The notes under the pieces: model-generated
What the model saw: only the letters and a program-made list of their open reading frames with translations
Told to the model about the DNA's origin: nothing
Database searches by the model: none
Assembly (NCBI GenBank): GCA_029378245.1
Contig: JARKIF010000008.1
Coordinates: forward strand, 1,054,001 to 1,118,000
From: Roridomyces roridus
Taxonomy: Eukaryota; Basidiomycota; Agaricomycetes; Agaricales; Mycenaceae
Length of the DNA stretch: 64,000 nt
Direction: 5' to 3'
Program-made: the position numbers and the translations under genes
Shown: positions 47,901 to 58,815 of the stretch, one piece after another
How the letters are laid out: each line of letters begins with the position of its first letter
Numbering within the stretch: the first letter of the stretch is position 1

Positions 47901-48618
47901 TCGTTCTGAGCTAGAAGACGGTCGGTGCGCGGAGAGGCGGCTAAAAGACGGCGTCTTACGCGCAAGGAGATCGCGAATCTTCTCGAGATAGATTTCCATG
48001 TATGAGACCTTGACGAGGTATTCGAGATGTGCATCGCTCTCCACGATGGACTGAAAGACTTGTTCCGTTATTCGTGGAATAACACCCTTGTATTCATCAT
48101 CATCCATATCGCCCTGGATTCAGAAATTAGCGCGGCAGGGGGGAAAGCGGGGTGGCGCACCATCATGGTGAATGTCTTTCCACTACCGGTTTGCCCGTAC
48201 GCGAAGACCGTGCCATTGTAACCATCGAGGACATCTGGGACACTGTGAATTTGAGAAGAAAGGCAGTCAAGATGTAGAATACCTTTGACGATGCTGGAGG
48301 GAAATTAGCAGGAGAAAGACGCGTACAAGCGGGAGACTTACTCCTTGACACCGTAATTAAAGACCTCTTCCTGTTTGGTGCCCATGGGGAAGACGCGGTC
48401 AAAGGTGAAGCCATCCTTCTCTGGACCAGAGTTGAGGGAGTTGGAGCGCATCTGGACGGTGCTGAGGTCGTCGGAGAAGCTGGCGACGATGTCGCCACCC
48501 TCGCGGATCTCGGTGGCATTGGGTGGACGAAACCTAGGGGAACGGGCTGTAGAGTGAGGGCAACGAGGGGGCCGATGCCAACGCACCTGCAGATAACCTT
48601 GATATTATTCGTGGCCAT
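44930..48618 (-). CDS. Kinesin-1 heavy chain (conventional kinesin)
   Basis: Plus-end-directed microtubule motor for vesicles and organelles. The motor domain from [19 protein letters not shown] shows [40 protein letters not shown], switch [12 protein letters not shown], switch [34 protein letters not shown] and the neck-linker junction [16 protein letters not shown]. The stalk is long coiled coil. The fungal tail has [19 protein letters not shown] and [20 protein letters not shown], then LNFGRIAKP and [18 protein letters not shown]. An 11-nt micro-exon (48283-48293) lies between GVK and DVLDGYNG. Near 45071-45077 one base is missing between AKP and LRGGGG. The C-terminal end at 44930 is taken from the last open frame and is uncertain. 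Confidence 0.92.
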
Positions 48619-48724
48619 TATACGCGCGGGGGAGAGCGCGGTGATGGAGAGTCTCTCTCTGCTCCGGTCGCTATTTGGGCGTGTTGGGATTACTATAATT
48701 ACACGAGGTTACAAGAATGATATT

Positions 48725-49151
48725 CTACTCGTCGTCACTATCGTCCGATGCCATGACCGCCACTGGCCGCGACGAGGACGCTGCTGCAGGTCGTGCGGCA
48801 GGCTCGTCGCGTTGGGCGGCATCGGCTGCATCTATCCACTCAGAGTATATATCAACGGGCTCTGTTAGGTCTGCACACGACTGAGATCCATCGAGAGAGG
48901 AGTCAAGAGCAACGCACGATTGACTTTGCTCTGATACCGCTGGTCGCAGACACGACAGGCGAGTTGAGCGACGCCCTCCTTGCGGTCGAGGCGCACAGTT
49001 ACAGACTTGTCGTGGTGGCAAAAGAGGCAGGTGAAGGCCGTATCTGAGGCAATCGGAATCGTAGTCGCTGGATGATTCAGTCGTGCTTACCGAGGGGGAC
49101 TTTTTGGCGCGACGACTGTGGGCGTTTGGCAGCTTTCTTACGCTTCCCCAT
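48725..49151 (-). CDS. ELF1: Transcription elongation factor Elf1 (ELOF1)
   Basis: Small zinc-ribbon factor that travels with RNA polymerase II and aids elongation and transcription-coupled repair. Three exons: MGKRKKAAKRPQSSRQKVPL, then DTAFTCLFCHHDKSVTVRLD and KEGVAQLACRVCDQRYQSKV, then QPVDIYSEWIDAADAAQRDE. Both zinc-binding CxxC pairs (CLFC, CRVC), the basic N-terminus and the conserved VDIYSEWIDA are present. The protein ends in a Ser/Asp tail (MASDDSDDE) longer than in yeast. Frames and phases agree. The start is about 95 bp from that of the divergent kinesin-5 gene. Confidence 0.95.
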
Positions 49152-49246
49152 GGTTTTGGATGAGCAGATTCTGCTGCGAAGCCCCGACTTTGTGTCGGAC
49201 TATTTGCACCAAGCTAACGATCACATGCTGCTTTGTTGACCCTGCC

Positions 49247-52200
49247 ATGAACACCCGCCGCCCCCCGTCCTCGCGCGCCAAGGCTCCCCCGCCACCACAG
49301 CCCCCTCTCCGTGCACGCTCAGTTCTAGGCAAGAACAACGACGAGCCAGACACCAATATCCAGGTCGTCGTCCGATGCCGCCGTCGCTCAAAGTATGAAA
49401 TTGCAGACAATTCCCCCATCATCGTCTCCTCCACCGGCGCAAAGTCCAAGGAACTCTCAATCGAGACCGCCACTCCCGTCTCCAGTCTAGGCGTCGTCAC
49501 ACTCCCCCCGGTCAGGACATACCCATTTGATCTCGTCTTTGGTCCAGAGGCCGACCAAGCCCTGATATACCACGAGGTCGTCGGCCCCATGCTCGACGAG
49601 GTCATTATGGGCTACAATTGCACCCTCTTTGCCTACGGGCAGACGGGCACGGGAAAGACGTGCGTCCTTGTCTCTCTCCATCGTTACGCTACTCAAGCAC
49701 AATAGGCACACCATGCAAGGCGACCTCACCCCCACACCTCTCGGAAACCCCTCCGTCAACGCCGGGATGATTCCCCGCGTTCTATTCCGTCTCTTCCACC
49801 ATCTCGAATCCTCCGGATCCGACTTCAGTGTCAAGATATCCTTCATTGAGCTCTACAACTGAAGAGCTTCGCGACCTTCTTGCCACCGAGCTCGCGGCAC
49901 CCTCTGGGAACACACAACCAATGGGAATGGGCAACTCAAAGGGACCCGAAGGCCTCAAGATTTTCGATGACGCGTCCAAGCAAGGCGTCTTCATCCAGGG
50001 CCTCGAAGAAATCTCCGTCAAGGACTCGGCCGACGCGCTCGCACTGCTCCTCAAAGGCAGCGAAAGGCGCCAGAGCGCGGAAACCAAGATGAACGAGCAC
50101 TTCTTCCCGTTCGCATTCAGGTGTTTTCCATCACCGTCCACGTTAAAGAGCAGGGTCACGTGGGCGAGGATCTTCTCAAGATTGGCAAGCTCAATCTCGT
50201 CGACCTCGCTGGCTCAGAAAACGTGGGGAGATCGGGCGCTGAAAACAAGAAAGCCAGAGAAGCGGGGATGATCAACCAGAGTCTGCTTACGCTTGGAAGA
50301 GTTATCAACGCGCTTGTTGACAAGGCCCAGCATGTGCCATACCGGTCCGTTACATCTCTTCCCGTTAACAAATCATTCACATTTCGTTAGGGAATCGAAA
50401 CTTACGCGCCTGCTCCAGGACTCCTTGGGAGGGCGCACCAAGACGTGCATCATAGCTACTGTCTCTCCCGCGAGGTCCAATTTGGAAGAGACCCTCTCCA
50501 CCCTCGACTATGCTCTGCGTGCCAAATCTATCCGCAACAAACCCGAGGTCAATCAGCGCATGACACGCAACTCTCTCCTCAAAGAGTACGTCGCTGAGAT
50601 CGAACGTCTCAAAGCCGACGTTCTCGCAGCCCGGGAGAAGAATGGCATCTTTTTCAGCGAGGAGACGTGGACCCAGCTCAATGCGGAGCAGGAGATGCGC
50701 CAGACCGAGCTGGAGGAGGCCAAGAGGCAGGTTGAGATTGTCGAGGGTCAGATGCGCACTGTTAGGGAGGAGTTTGAGCAGAGCATCGCGTTGTTGAAGA
50801 AGCGGGAGAGTGAGCTGAAGAACACTCGAGAGCAACTGTCGGAGACGGAAGAGAAGCTCGTCCAAAACAAGGCCGAGCTGAAGCTTGTCCAGGGCGCGTT
50901 TGAGGAAGAAGTTGTCGTTCGACAAGCACATGAGGAGACGGAGGGGACACTGAACGAGGTGGCTTTTGGCCTAAGGGCCACTGTACGAGAAAGCATCAAG
51001 GACGTCGCGGGACTTTTCGAGAAACTTGGTTCGTTCACTTGATTGCTCCTTTGGCTGCAAGATTGACAGACACCCTTTACAGAGCGCAAGTCTAGCATTC
51101 TCGACGCCAACTTCCAGGTTGTTTCAACTCACGGCAAGACGATATCCGCCTCAACAGCATCACTTTCCCGCAAACTTGACGAGTTCCTGAAGTCCTCTTC
51201 CCAGAGCTCTCACAAACTCCGCGCCGAAGCCAAAGAATTCGAAACAAAGGAGCTCAAGTCTTTGGTTGGGCACTCGGACCGCATCGACCAACAATTGAAA
51301 CGAGTACACGCTACCCTGGAAGCGATCCGCGGCAGAGACAATGTAGAAGCAGAGGCAGTGGCGGTGCTGCAAAGCGCCCTCAAGGAGACTCACGACTCGA
51401 TTCGCATGGGCTTTGGCGCTTGGGGATCCACGTTGAGGCGATCCTGCGAGAAGACGTGCACGGAAGTCGACACCGCGGGTCTGGAGGCCTTTGCGGTTGT
51501 TGAAAAGGCTGTCCGCGCCATGGGGTCACTGATCGAGAACATTGTGCAGGAAGCTCGTTCATTTGTCCAAGCGGATCGTACTTCGACAGCCGAGGTAAAA
51601 CTGCTGGCAGACAACGCCTCGGCCACGGAGATCGCCCGGTTGAGGAGCCAGAACGAGCTGTTGATTCGCATGGTGGAGGAGGAGAAGCTCAAAGGCGAAA
51701 AGGCCAAAGATCAACTCCTCCAGCGCGTTTCTGGTCTGCTCGGCGAGTTTACACGAGAGCGGGACCGAGGTCTGCGGGAAGCTGTTGGTATCATCCAGGA
51801 CGGGAACAGCAAGGCCGAAGAGGACATGAAAGTTTTCGGAACGAGTCATGGTATCATCATGCAGGGCATGGACGCCAAGGGCAAGGAGGTTGAAAGAGGG
51901 GTAGAGAAATGGGGAGGAGAAGCCAAGAGGACGAGGGATGGGGCGCTCAAGGTGGCCGTGTTTCTTTCAAGCTGCTACTAAAACTGACCGTATCGTTTCA
52001 GTCACTGCACAACTCGAAAGCCAAGCTCAGCAACGGATTGACAACACTGCAGAGCACGGTTTCCGGGTCTATTGATTCGTATTCTACGGAAGTGCAGACC
52101 AAAATGCAGACGATGGATGCGGCTTGTGGTTCTGGTGCGTTCTTTTTCATCTTGTTTCAATTCTCTTTCTGATCAACTTTTCCAGCGTTTGAGCGGCAAA

Positions 52201-52909
52201 ACCAGGCGAAGCGAGCACGTATCGAGGCGACTACCTCGTTGGGGGTCGAGGTGCAGGGTGAATACAGGGCCTACCAGAGAGAGCTCACTTCCACTTCACG
52301 GAACATCGAAGCAGCAGTCGGACGGGTGGTATCGGAGGTCAGTATCTTTTCGGTGGTCCCACTGCTCCGTGCTCATGTGTGTTTCAGAGCACAAGCCTGT
52401 CCAGTGCCACAGAGACGTATCACAAGATATCCAAGAGCGAGCTTACTGCCGCAAGAGACGCTGCCTCCGCTCTCAAGGAGGGGACAAGTTCCGATGCTTC
52501 CACTGGCACAACCCCCAGGAAACGGACATGGCAATACGTCGACCAATGGGAGTTGACCAGGAGCCGGGGCGAGCTCTTGCAAACTTGGCGAGAGGGAGCG
52601 GCGTCTTCGGTGGGGAGCGAAACTTTCCTGGCCGAGCACCGCCCTCTTCCAGACGACGTAGCAGAGGAAGAAGCGACTGCGATGGTCCTGGATGAGCCCA
52701 AGTCACCGTTGACAGAATCATCCAGTTCCAGCGAGTCCCCGGCTGCAGTCTCTCTTGCATCATCAGTTGCCTCGTCCGTCGGCATGCCGCCGCCGCGCCA
52801 AATACCAGTGCCGAAGAAGGGAGTCGGGAGTAGGAAGGGTGGCGTTGCAGACATTCCACCGCTGAGTGATACAAGAAACGTGTATACAACCCGTCGTCGG
52901 GGGCGGTGA
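49247..52909 (+). CDS. Kinesin-5 (BimC/Cin8/Eg5-type mitotic motor), three one-base insertions
   Basis: Tetrameric spindle-pole-separating motor. The motor domain reads [59 protein letters not shown], a spliced KTHTMQGD, switch [39 protein letters not shown] and [21 protein letters not shown] long stalk and a BimC box ([15 protein letters not shown]), the Cdk1-type phosphorylation site typical of the family, follow. It ends [11 protein letters not shown]. The frame is interrupted by an extra T at 49860 (turning ELYN-EELRDLL into ELYN-stop), and by extra bases at 50101 and 50120 inside switch I (NEH-SSRSHS-VFSITVH). All three lie in invariant motifs, so the gene is either wrongly sequenced or dead; a dead essential gene is less likely. 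Confidence 0.92.
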
Positions 52910-52982
52910 GAGATGGACCATGTAGCAGTAGAGCATGTATCATTATTTGGCTGATCGATCAATTTGACCTGCAACCACCAGC

Positions 52983-53526
52983 ATGGCGGCCAGTATACGC
53001 AGTCAGTGCTACGTTCCTGCACCTTGGCCTTCCAGTTAAAATGTCTTAGCCGTCGTTTTCCTCGCAATGGTCCTCGCTGTGGGCTTTCTGATGATAATTC
53101 TGTCCTGCGTTCTTTGGCAAAACTGGCTGCCATTACTCGTCGGTGCGTCTCGAATGCTGCGGTCTCGGTTGTGTGCTGAGGCCATTCACAAGCACTCACA
53201 TTCGTCATTGCACCTCTCCCGAACGCGCTCTTCTCGCATTGTGGTGCAGATGAATTTGCGGGCACCTACGAAGGCGCCAGCGGACCCATCGACCTGGGTC
53301 GCTTCATAACAGCCATGATCGTTACATCCGGCTTCGCACTTCCAATCGTACTTGCACACGCTCAAGTTATACACAAAGCGGCCTGTATCATGTCCATATT
53401 CGGAGGAGGGTGCGTTACCTACGCTATCGACTGCTTCCACCGCCTCACCAGCTCTACAGGCTTGTATACGGAACGATATTGGCCTACTCCGCGGCGTTCA
53501 GCCAGGAAGAGTCTGAATTCGACTAA
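52983..53526 (+). CDS. VPS55: Vps55 / leptin-receptor-overlapping-type endosomal membrane protein
   Basis: Four-helix endosomal protein that works with Vps68 in late endosome-to-vacuole sorting. Exons 52983-52992, 53050-53142, 53193-53409 and 53460-53526 give 128 residues, and all phases agree. Helices read VVFLAMVLAVGFLMIILSCV, LTFVIAPLPNALFSHCG, DLGRFITAMIVTSGFALPIV and CIMSIFGGGLVYGTILAYS. The acidic tail is EESEFD. The short first exon (MAA plus one base) was placed because it is the only ATG that keeps frame with VVFLAMVLAV. Intact. It is 3' to kinesin-5 on the same strand, 73 bp away, and convergent with Trs120. Confidence 0.92.
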
Positions 53527-53698
53527 CATTGTACTGCCCGGAATAATATGGAATATATAATTGTAACTGTGCTGCGCCGCAGGACGTCCCGGGAAAATTA
53601 TTCCCAAAACCCCGCGAAACGGAGTGTGCATCCTCGTCTGGGTCGCAATTCGCGGCTGGCGCGAGGGCTTTGATCGCCGAACACCCACCGACGCAGCT

Positions 53699-56600
53699 TC
53701 AGCCCTCTGCCCGCACAATCGCCGTTAGTTGACCCCTGCCCTTACTGTCGGAGGAGCCTACGACTTTGGCCTCGGCGGAAATCTCGTACCGCCCGTGGGC
53801 CAGGAAACACAAACCAGTGTCAATTTCTCGTGATTCTCCGCTTTCGAGGCGGCCAATGGCAACTTGTCGCAAGAGACCCTCGAAGATGATGTGCTGGGAG
53901 GGCTTCAAGTCAAAGTCGACATTGAATACCAGGGATGTCACTAGAAAGTGTGTCAATGGCGCTCATATCGAGTTGAGAGACACCACATACATGAAAGATT
54001 CGTCACTCTTGTCCGCAGGTACACAAATTCGCTGGAATGAGGGTAATATTTGCCCTGGTTCGAGACGACCGGGTCCTCGGGAAGATGCAAGGACATGTGT
54101 ATCGAGGCAGTTTCGGTTCGCAAGGTCTCCAGCATCGGTAATGACATCCGTTGCTGCCGCAAAGAGAGGTCCCCCGAACGAGTCCCACCAGCCTGCGTGG
54201 TGTCAGAACAGAGCATTGATACAGAAGAGCGCGGTCACCTCTCGCCATCGCCCTCGGAGATTCTTGAACAACTCCTCTCGGTACCAGAAGAGTTCACGTT
54301 GAGCCCTCTCCTGGGCTGCCGATAGCTTGGACTTGGTGACGACGAACTGTCGATCTGAGAGGGTCGGAATCGGCTGCGAGATGTGGCTCTCCGATAGTAT
54401 GAATTTCTTGATCGGAATTATCATCCTATTCCCTCTTGTTAGTCGCGACAACCATATACAAGGCTAGCGGTGTACCTGCATGTCGAGCCAGGGGACACTG
54501 TCGAGGTAGTCAAGCCTTTTGGCTTGCCTTGTTGAATCCGTTCAAAGGAAACCTCAAACGGGAGACCATACGTGTTTCTGACTTCCACCGAGAAAAGACA
54601 CCAACCAGTCTCGTCGGCATCCTGGGAGTCGGAATCCACCTGATCTTGTTGCAGATCGAGTGGGTTCGAGGGGAAAGGAAGGATATCCATTCCGTGGCAC
54701 TCCAGCATGTGGTAAACGGTCACCATAACCGGGTAGGACAATTGGCGGGTGTGAAAGACTTGCGGGGCTGGGTCAAGACTAGGCACCGGGCGGTGGACAT
54801 AAGAGTAAGATACGTGTATGGTTCCGTTGATGCTGTGAATCATTAAGAATGCAGGCCGGTTGAAGTGATCGAAACACACCAGCCAACTTTGCCAAAACAA
54901 TGCACATTGACTGTTAGCTTCTGGCCCGGAGCAATCCCCTTTGCGTCATCGTTGTTCCACGAAAAGACTGGCCTGTGAAGCAAGTCGTATTCTGTCTCGT
55001 ATGTGTCGAACACGGAGAGATCTCCGTTGGCGAGGGCCTGCTGCGCCGGTGCAATCGTCGAGTCGACGAAAACGAGACGCAAGAAATCAATGGGCAATGC
55101 CGATACGTTTTCCAACGTTATTCGAATGGTCGACCTGGACGATGGTCAAACAGTGGTACCATGCTGGGAGAAAAAGCACACATTTCGCCATTATACATCA
55201 TGACGGCACCGTGCGTGACTGACGTCCTCCGTATTCGGAGAAGCGGCTGCTCCGGGACAACAGTGTACTCCAAGAATCGTAGAGATGGCTTTGTGGTAAT
55301 TTGAGTACTCGTGCGCTTACTGGCCTTCTCCCACGGGAAGCAATCTAGGCCCGAGTACTTTGACCGACCAGCTTCACACTCTAGAGCAGCGCGCTTGCGA
55401 GCAATCCGTTCTTCTTCCTCGTCCGTTGCCAAAGGGTAACGTGAACTCTCGCTTGATTCCTCCTGGTGCTTGGACGAAACATCCCCGCACTACAAGAGGC
55501 CCAGTCTCCGTAGCTTTGCCCGAAAGCTTGACCATGTGAAGTGAGGTTGCTGGGAGAACAACTCGGACAGGTTTCGAGTCAAAAACGACGCCCGACGTGC
55601 TAAGCAACTATGAGAAAAAGTCTCTGCCTTGAGACGAACGCACCTCAGAGATAAAGATTGAATCTCGAGATCAAACACATAGGGGTTTCTCAAAACAAGT
55701 ACAAACTCCAGAGGTTCATTCTGTACGACTAGGGATTTTCCCTGCGGTGGTCCATTAGATTGGACACCAGTTGTTCAATACACTCACCTGGCCCATAGTT
55801 CGCCTTGGGTTGTACAAGAATGGGTCTGTTCCGCCCGTGAGTATTGGAGCGATGCCAGAAGACCTAGGTTGCAGGGCAGACATGGGTTTTTCTATCGGTA
55901 GTCGAACAAGAGGGAACCTGAGGTGTTGTTTGACCGTGTTATCAAATACTAAGAGACGTGGACGGACGAAGACAGAGAGATGTTGACAAGAGGCTTCCCG
56001 GACCAGTATTCCACTGATTTTGATACACCTCTTCTGTGTGCTGTTGTTAGAGCCCGTGCGGATGTGGTATAGAGATGGTGTTGATCGCCTGCAGCAAGAA
56101 CATTCTGCAGCGTCTTCAATGAAGACAAGGCGAATTGTGCCACAGCAAGGAAATCTTGGTAACGATTAGGGACACTGGTGAACGGAGCAATATAAGACGT
56201 ACCCGGCAAGGCCTCAGCTACTGCGACGGCTTCTCGTACAACTCCAACTTGGAGCTCCGGCCAGCCATACGGTTCCACGAAGTCCGCATCCTCCTCCTCG
56301 ATTGTTGAGCTTTCTTCTGCGTTCTCCACGAGCCGAACAGCGTCAAGGTTGATGCCTAAAACTTTGCAGATGTGTTTGAGGAGTTTCAGGACGCTTTCGT
56401 TGCCATCCATGTTCTCGCTGAACCGGACACCGACGTTGCCTCGCTGGCTTGAACTATTGTTGGGGCCCTGGGCTCCCGGAAGGGGAACGCTGGACAACCT
56501 CGACAAGCCATCCTCTTCACGACCGCAGACAATGAGATCTAGAATGCATCCCAGTACCTCGCGAAGTATATACGCCTCTTTTCGGCGATATCCGAGACAT

Positions 56601-58248
56601 GCGTATATACTGGCAGTATACTCCAGTATGCTGATACGCTCTCGTGCACCGAGGTGCAGCAGCCACGGTCCATGCACCTGGGTCAAGACGGCAGAGATGG
56701 ATCCCCGAGAAACACCGGAGATGGTACTCAAACGCTCCAGGTTGGCCCATGAGGTCAAACCATCCCGTGACAGGGTTGGAGGAAGGTAGGGTTGCGGTCC
56801 AGGGTGCAGCATGGTAGTGAAAGCCAGCGGACCCCATCCTTTGGCAGACCACACTGAGAAGAGGAGTGAGGCCTGGCGAAGAACAGAAGAGCAATAGAGG
56901 TATGATAATAGGGAGTAGTTGTATTCTCCGTCGGTGGGAGATCTGTGATATAGTTGTATTGCTTGGGTCAACTTTTCAGACACGTCGCCCCATGGCTCTC
57001 TGGAATTGGAGGTTGAGGTATTCTAGGAATCCAAGTCAATCACTGGGAAATCAAAATGGAAATGTCGAGCGCACCAGACCTTGGCCAGCAGACCATGCGT
57101 CGACAATAGAAACAGTTGCTATTCCTTCTAGAGTGGCTGCCTGCCATATAGCATCTGACGAAGACTTGAACAAAGTGAGAGCTTCGTTGTACCTGATATG
57201 AGTATTTCAATGACCGAGATTTGTACATTGACCTCACATACCACATGCCAGCGTCCTGTGTTCTTCCGGCCAACAGAAAAAAATCGGCGAGGACTTTGTA
57301 AAACCGGGCATGCTGAAGATGCCACGCCAATACTGCTCAGGCGTTTCTTCGGTGGGGGAGGGAGGTTCAAGGTCGACTGGCGAAACACAGACCCAGATGA
57401 GTTTCGCTTGATATTTGGAACCGCAGGGAAGTTGCCGAGTTTCATCTCCGGTTGACTGGTGGAGGAGGGCAGGGGAGGCAACGAGTCGCGTTTTCTGCCA
57501 TTGTCCAAGGGTGGGGCAAGGTCAAGCGGGGGCAGCATGGGCATCAACGCGGAATTGAGATGCTCGTTCCCAGCCGGACTTTCCAACGCTTGAATCTGAG
57601 AGGGTGAGCAGAAGAAACAAGCAAGTGCTGAACTGATTCACCAGAGTTCCAAATTCTCCGAGAACATGCGAGCATAAATCGGCCAGTAGCGTTCCAATGT
57701 ACAACTTCTTGTTGCCCATCATGCTCGGAATCACGACCAAACCCGGTAGTCCCTCGCCAAGATTCAGATTCGCGTTCTCCTCTCCCTCTTCGAAGACGAA
57801 GCAGTTCTTTGCCAACGGATACATGCCTCCGGCTGGAAATATGTCGAGAAGAGATGCATTGAATTCGTTGAGGATGGACGGCAACGCGTCCGTCTTGGAA
57901 CATGCCGCTATCCCGATGACCGCGAGGGGAAAGTGGGACGGACGAAGAAGCGACAGCGGTAAATGAGAGAAGGGAGGCGGATGTGTTGGGAAACTGAGGT
58001 GCAGATACCCTGTTGCCAGTGGATTCGGCATGAACCGGGCTGTGATCCATATGAACGTTGTAAATGTGCACATATCGGAGGTGAGTACCTCTCTCATCCT
58101 TGTTGTCTGCCGGAATGTCGCCGAGACGTATGGCGTCGAACGTACGAAGTTCTGCAGCATACTTGTCGAAGCTGTGGGCCGGAAGCTTGCCTACAGGGAC
58201 GAGGAGGAACTTGACTTGGGCAAGGGAGGCGAAGGCATGCGTGTCCAT
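53699..58248 (-). CDS. TRS120: TRAPPII subunit Trs120 / TRAPPC9
   Basis: Large subunit of the TRAPPII complex, a Rab11/Ypt31 exchange factor at the late Golgi. The N-terminus MDTHAFASLAQVKFLLVPVG, KLPAHSFDKYAAELRTFDAI and LHLSFPTHPPPFSHLPLSL are typical of fungal Trs120. Then come FNASLLDIFPAGGMYPLAKN, RFYKVLADFFLLAGRTQDAG, YNEALTLFKSSSDAIWQAAT, a helical middle (RRKEAYILREVLGCILDLI; VVREAVAVAEALPG) and a beta-rich Ig-like C-terminal half (RNPYVFDLEIQSLSLR, NPLDLQQDQVDSDSQDADET), ending QLTAIVRAEG. At least fifteen short introns. I did not resolve every exon. Length, about 1,200 residues, fits the family. Confidence 0.88.
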
Positions 58249-58372
58249 CTAAAGGGGTCGAGGCAAGAAAAGCGACAAGCACCGGGCTCCTCGAAGGCGA
58301 TGGACGCGTACAAGTTGGATCAATTTGATTCAATCTGTATTCTTCTCTCTCTTTCCTTCCACAACCGCGAAA

Positions 58373-58734
58373 ATGGTGCTACATGCCTTCTCGTTGACGC
58401 GCTCGTGTATTCACTGCCATCTCAGGGTGCAAGCGACAAAGTACTAGGCGGTACAATGCTGCTAGCAGCGGGTGTTGTATTCACTTACTATACGACGTGG
58501 GCAATGCTACTCGTGCGTAAACACTCTCCTCTCGTGCCGACGTGTTAATAGTACTCTATCCAGCCTTTCTTTGATCCCTCGAGCGAGATTCACAATTTCT
58601 TCCCATCTCGCGAGTGGGCGGTTCGCCTTCCAGCCGCCATCCTTCTTGTTGGAATAACCGCTATTGGTTCTTTTGTCGGTTCAACGGTCATCAAAGAGAA
58701 CAGGAAGAAGGCGCAACGGTTACGCACGGCGTAG
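58373..58734 (+). CDS. DPM2: Dpm2, regulatory subunit of dolichol-phosphate-mannose synthase
   Basis: Small ER protein that stabilises the Dpm1/Dpm3 complex, which makes the mannose donor for N-glycans, O-mannosylation and GPI anchors. The model has three exons: the ATG alone (58373-58375), 58426-58512 and 58564-58734, encoding 86 residues, the family length. Two membrane helices read GGTMLLAAGVVFTYYTTWAM and RLPAAILLVGITAIGSFVGS. Between them lies the conserved loop PFFDPSSEIHNFFPSREWAV, and the C-terminus is basic (KENRKKAQRLRTA). The start-codon-only first exon follows from frame: GTGCTA directly follows the ATG and CAG ends the intron at 58425. Transcript evidence would confirm it. Confidence 0.88.
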
Positions 58735-58815
58735 TGGTGCGTGCACTCGCTGTCTCTCTCACCCCGATACTGAATCTTCCGACAGAGTGTAAAATATCGT
58801 GTAATTTATTTAATG

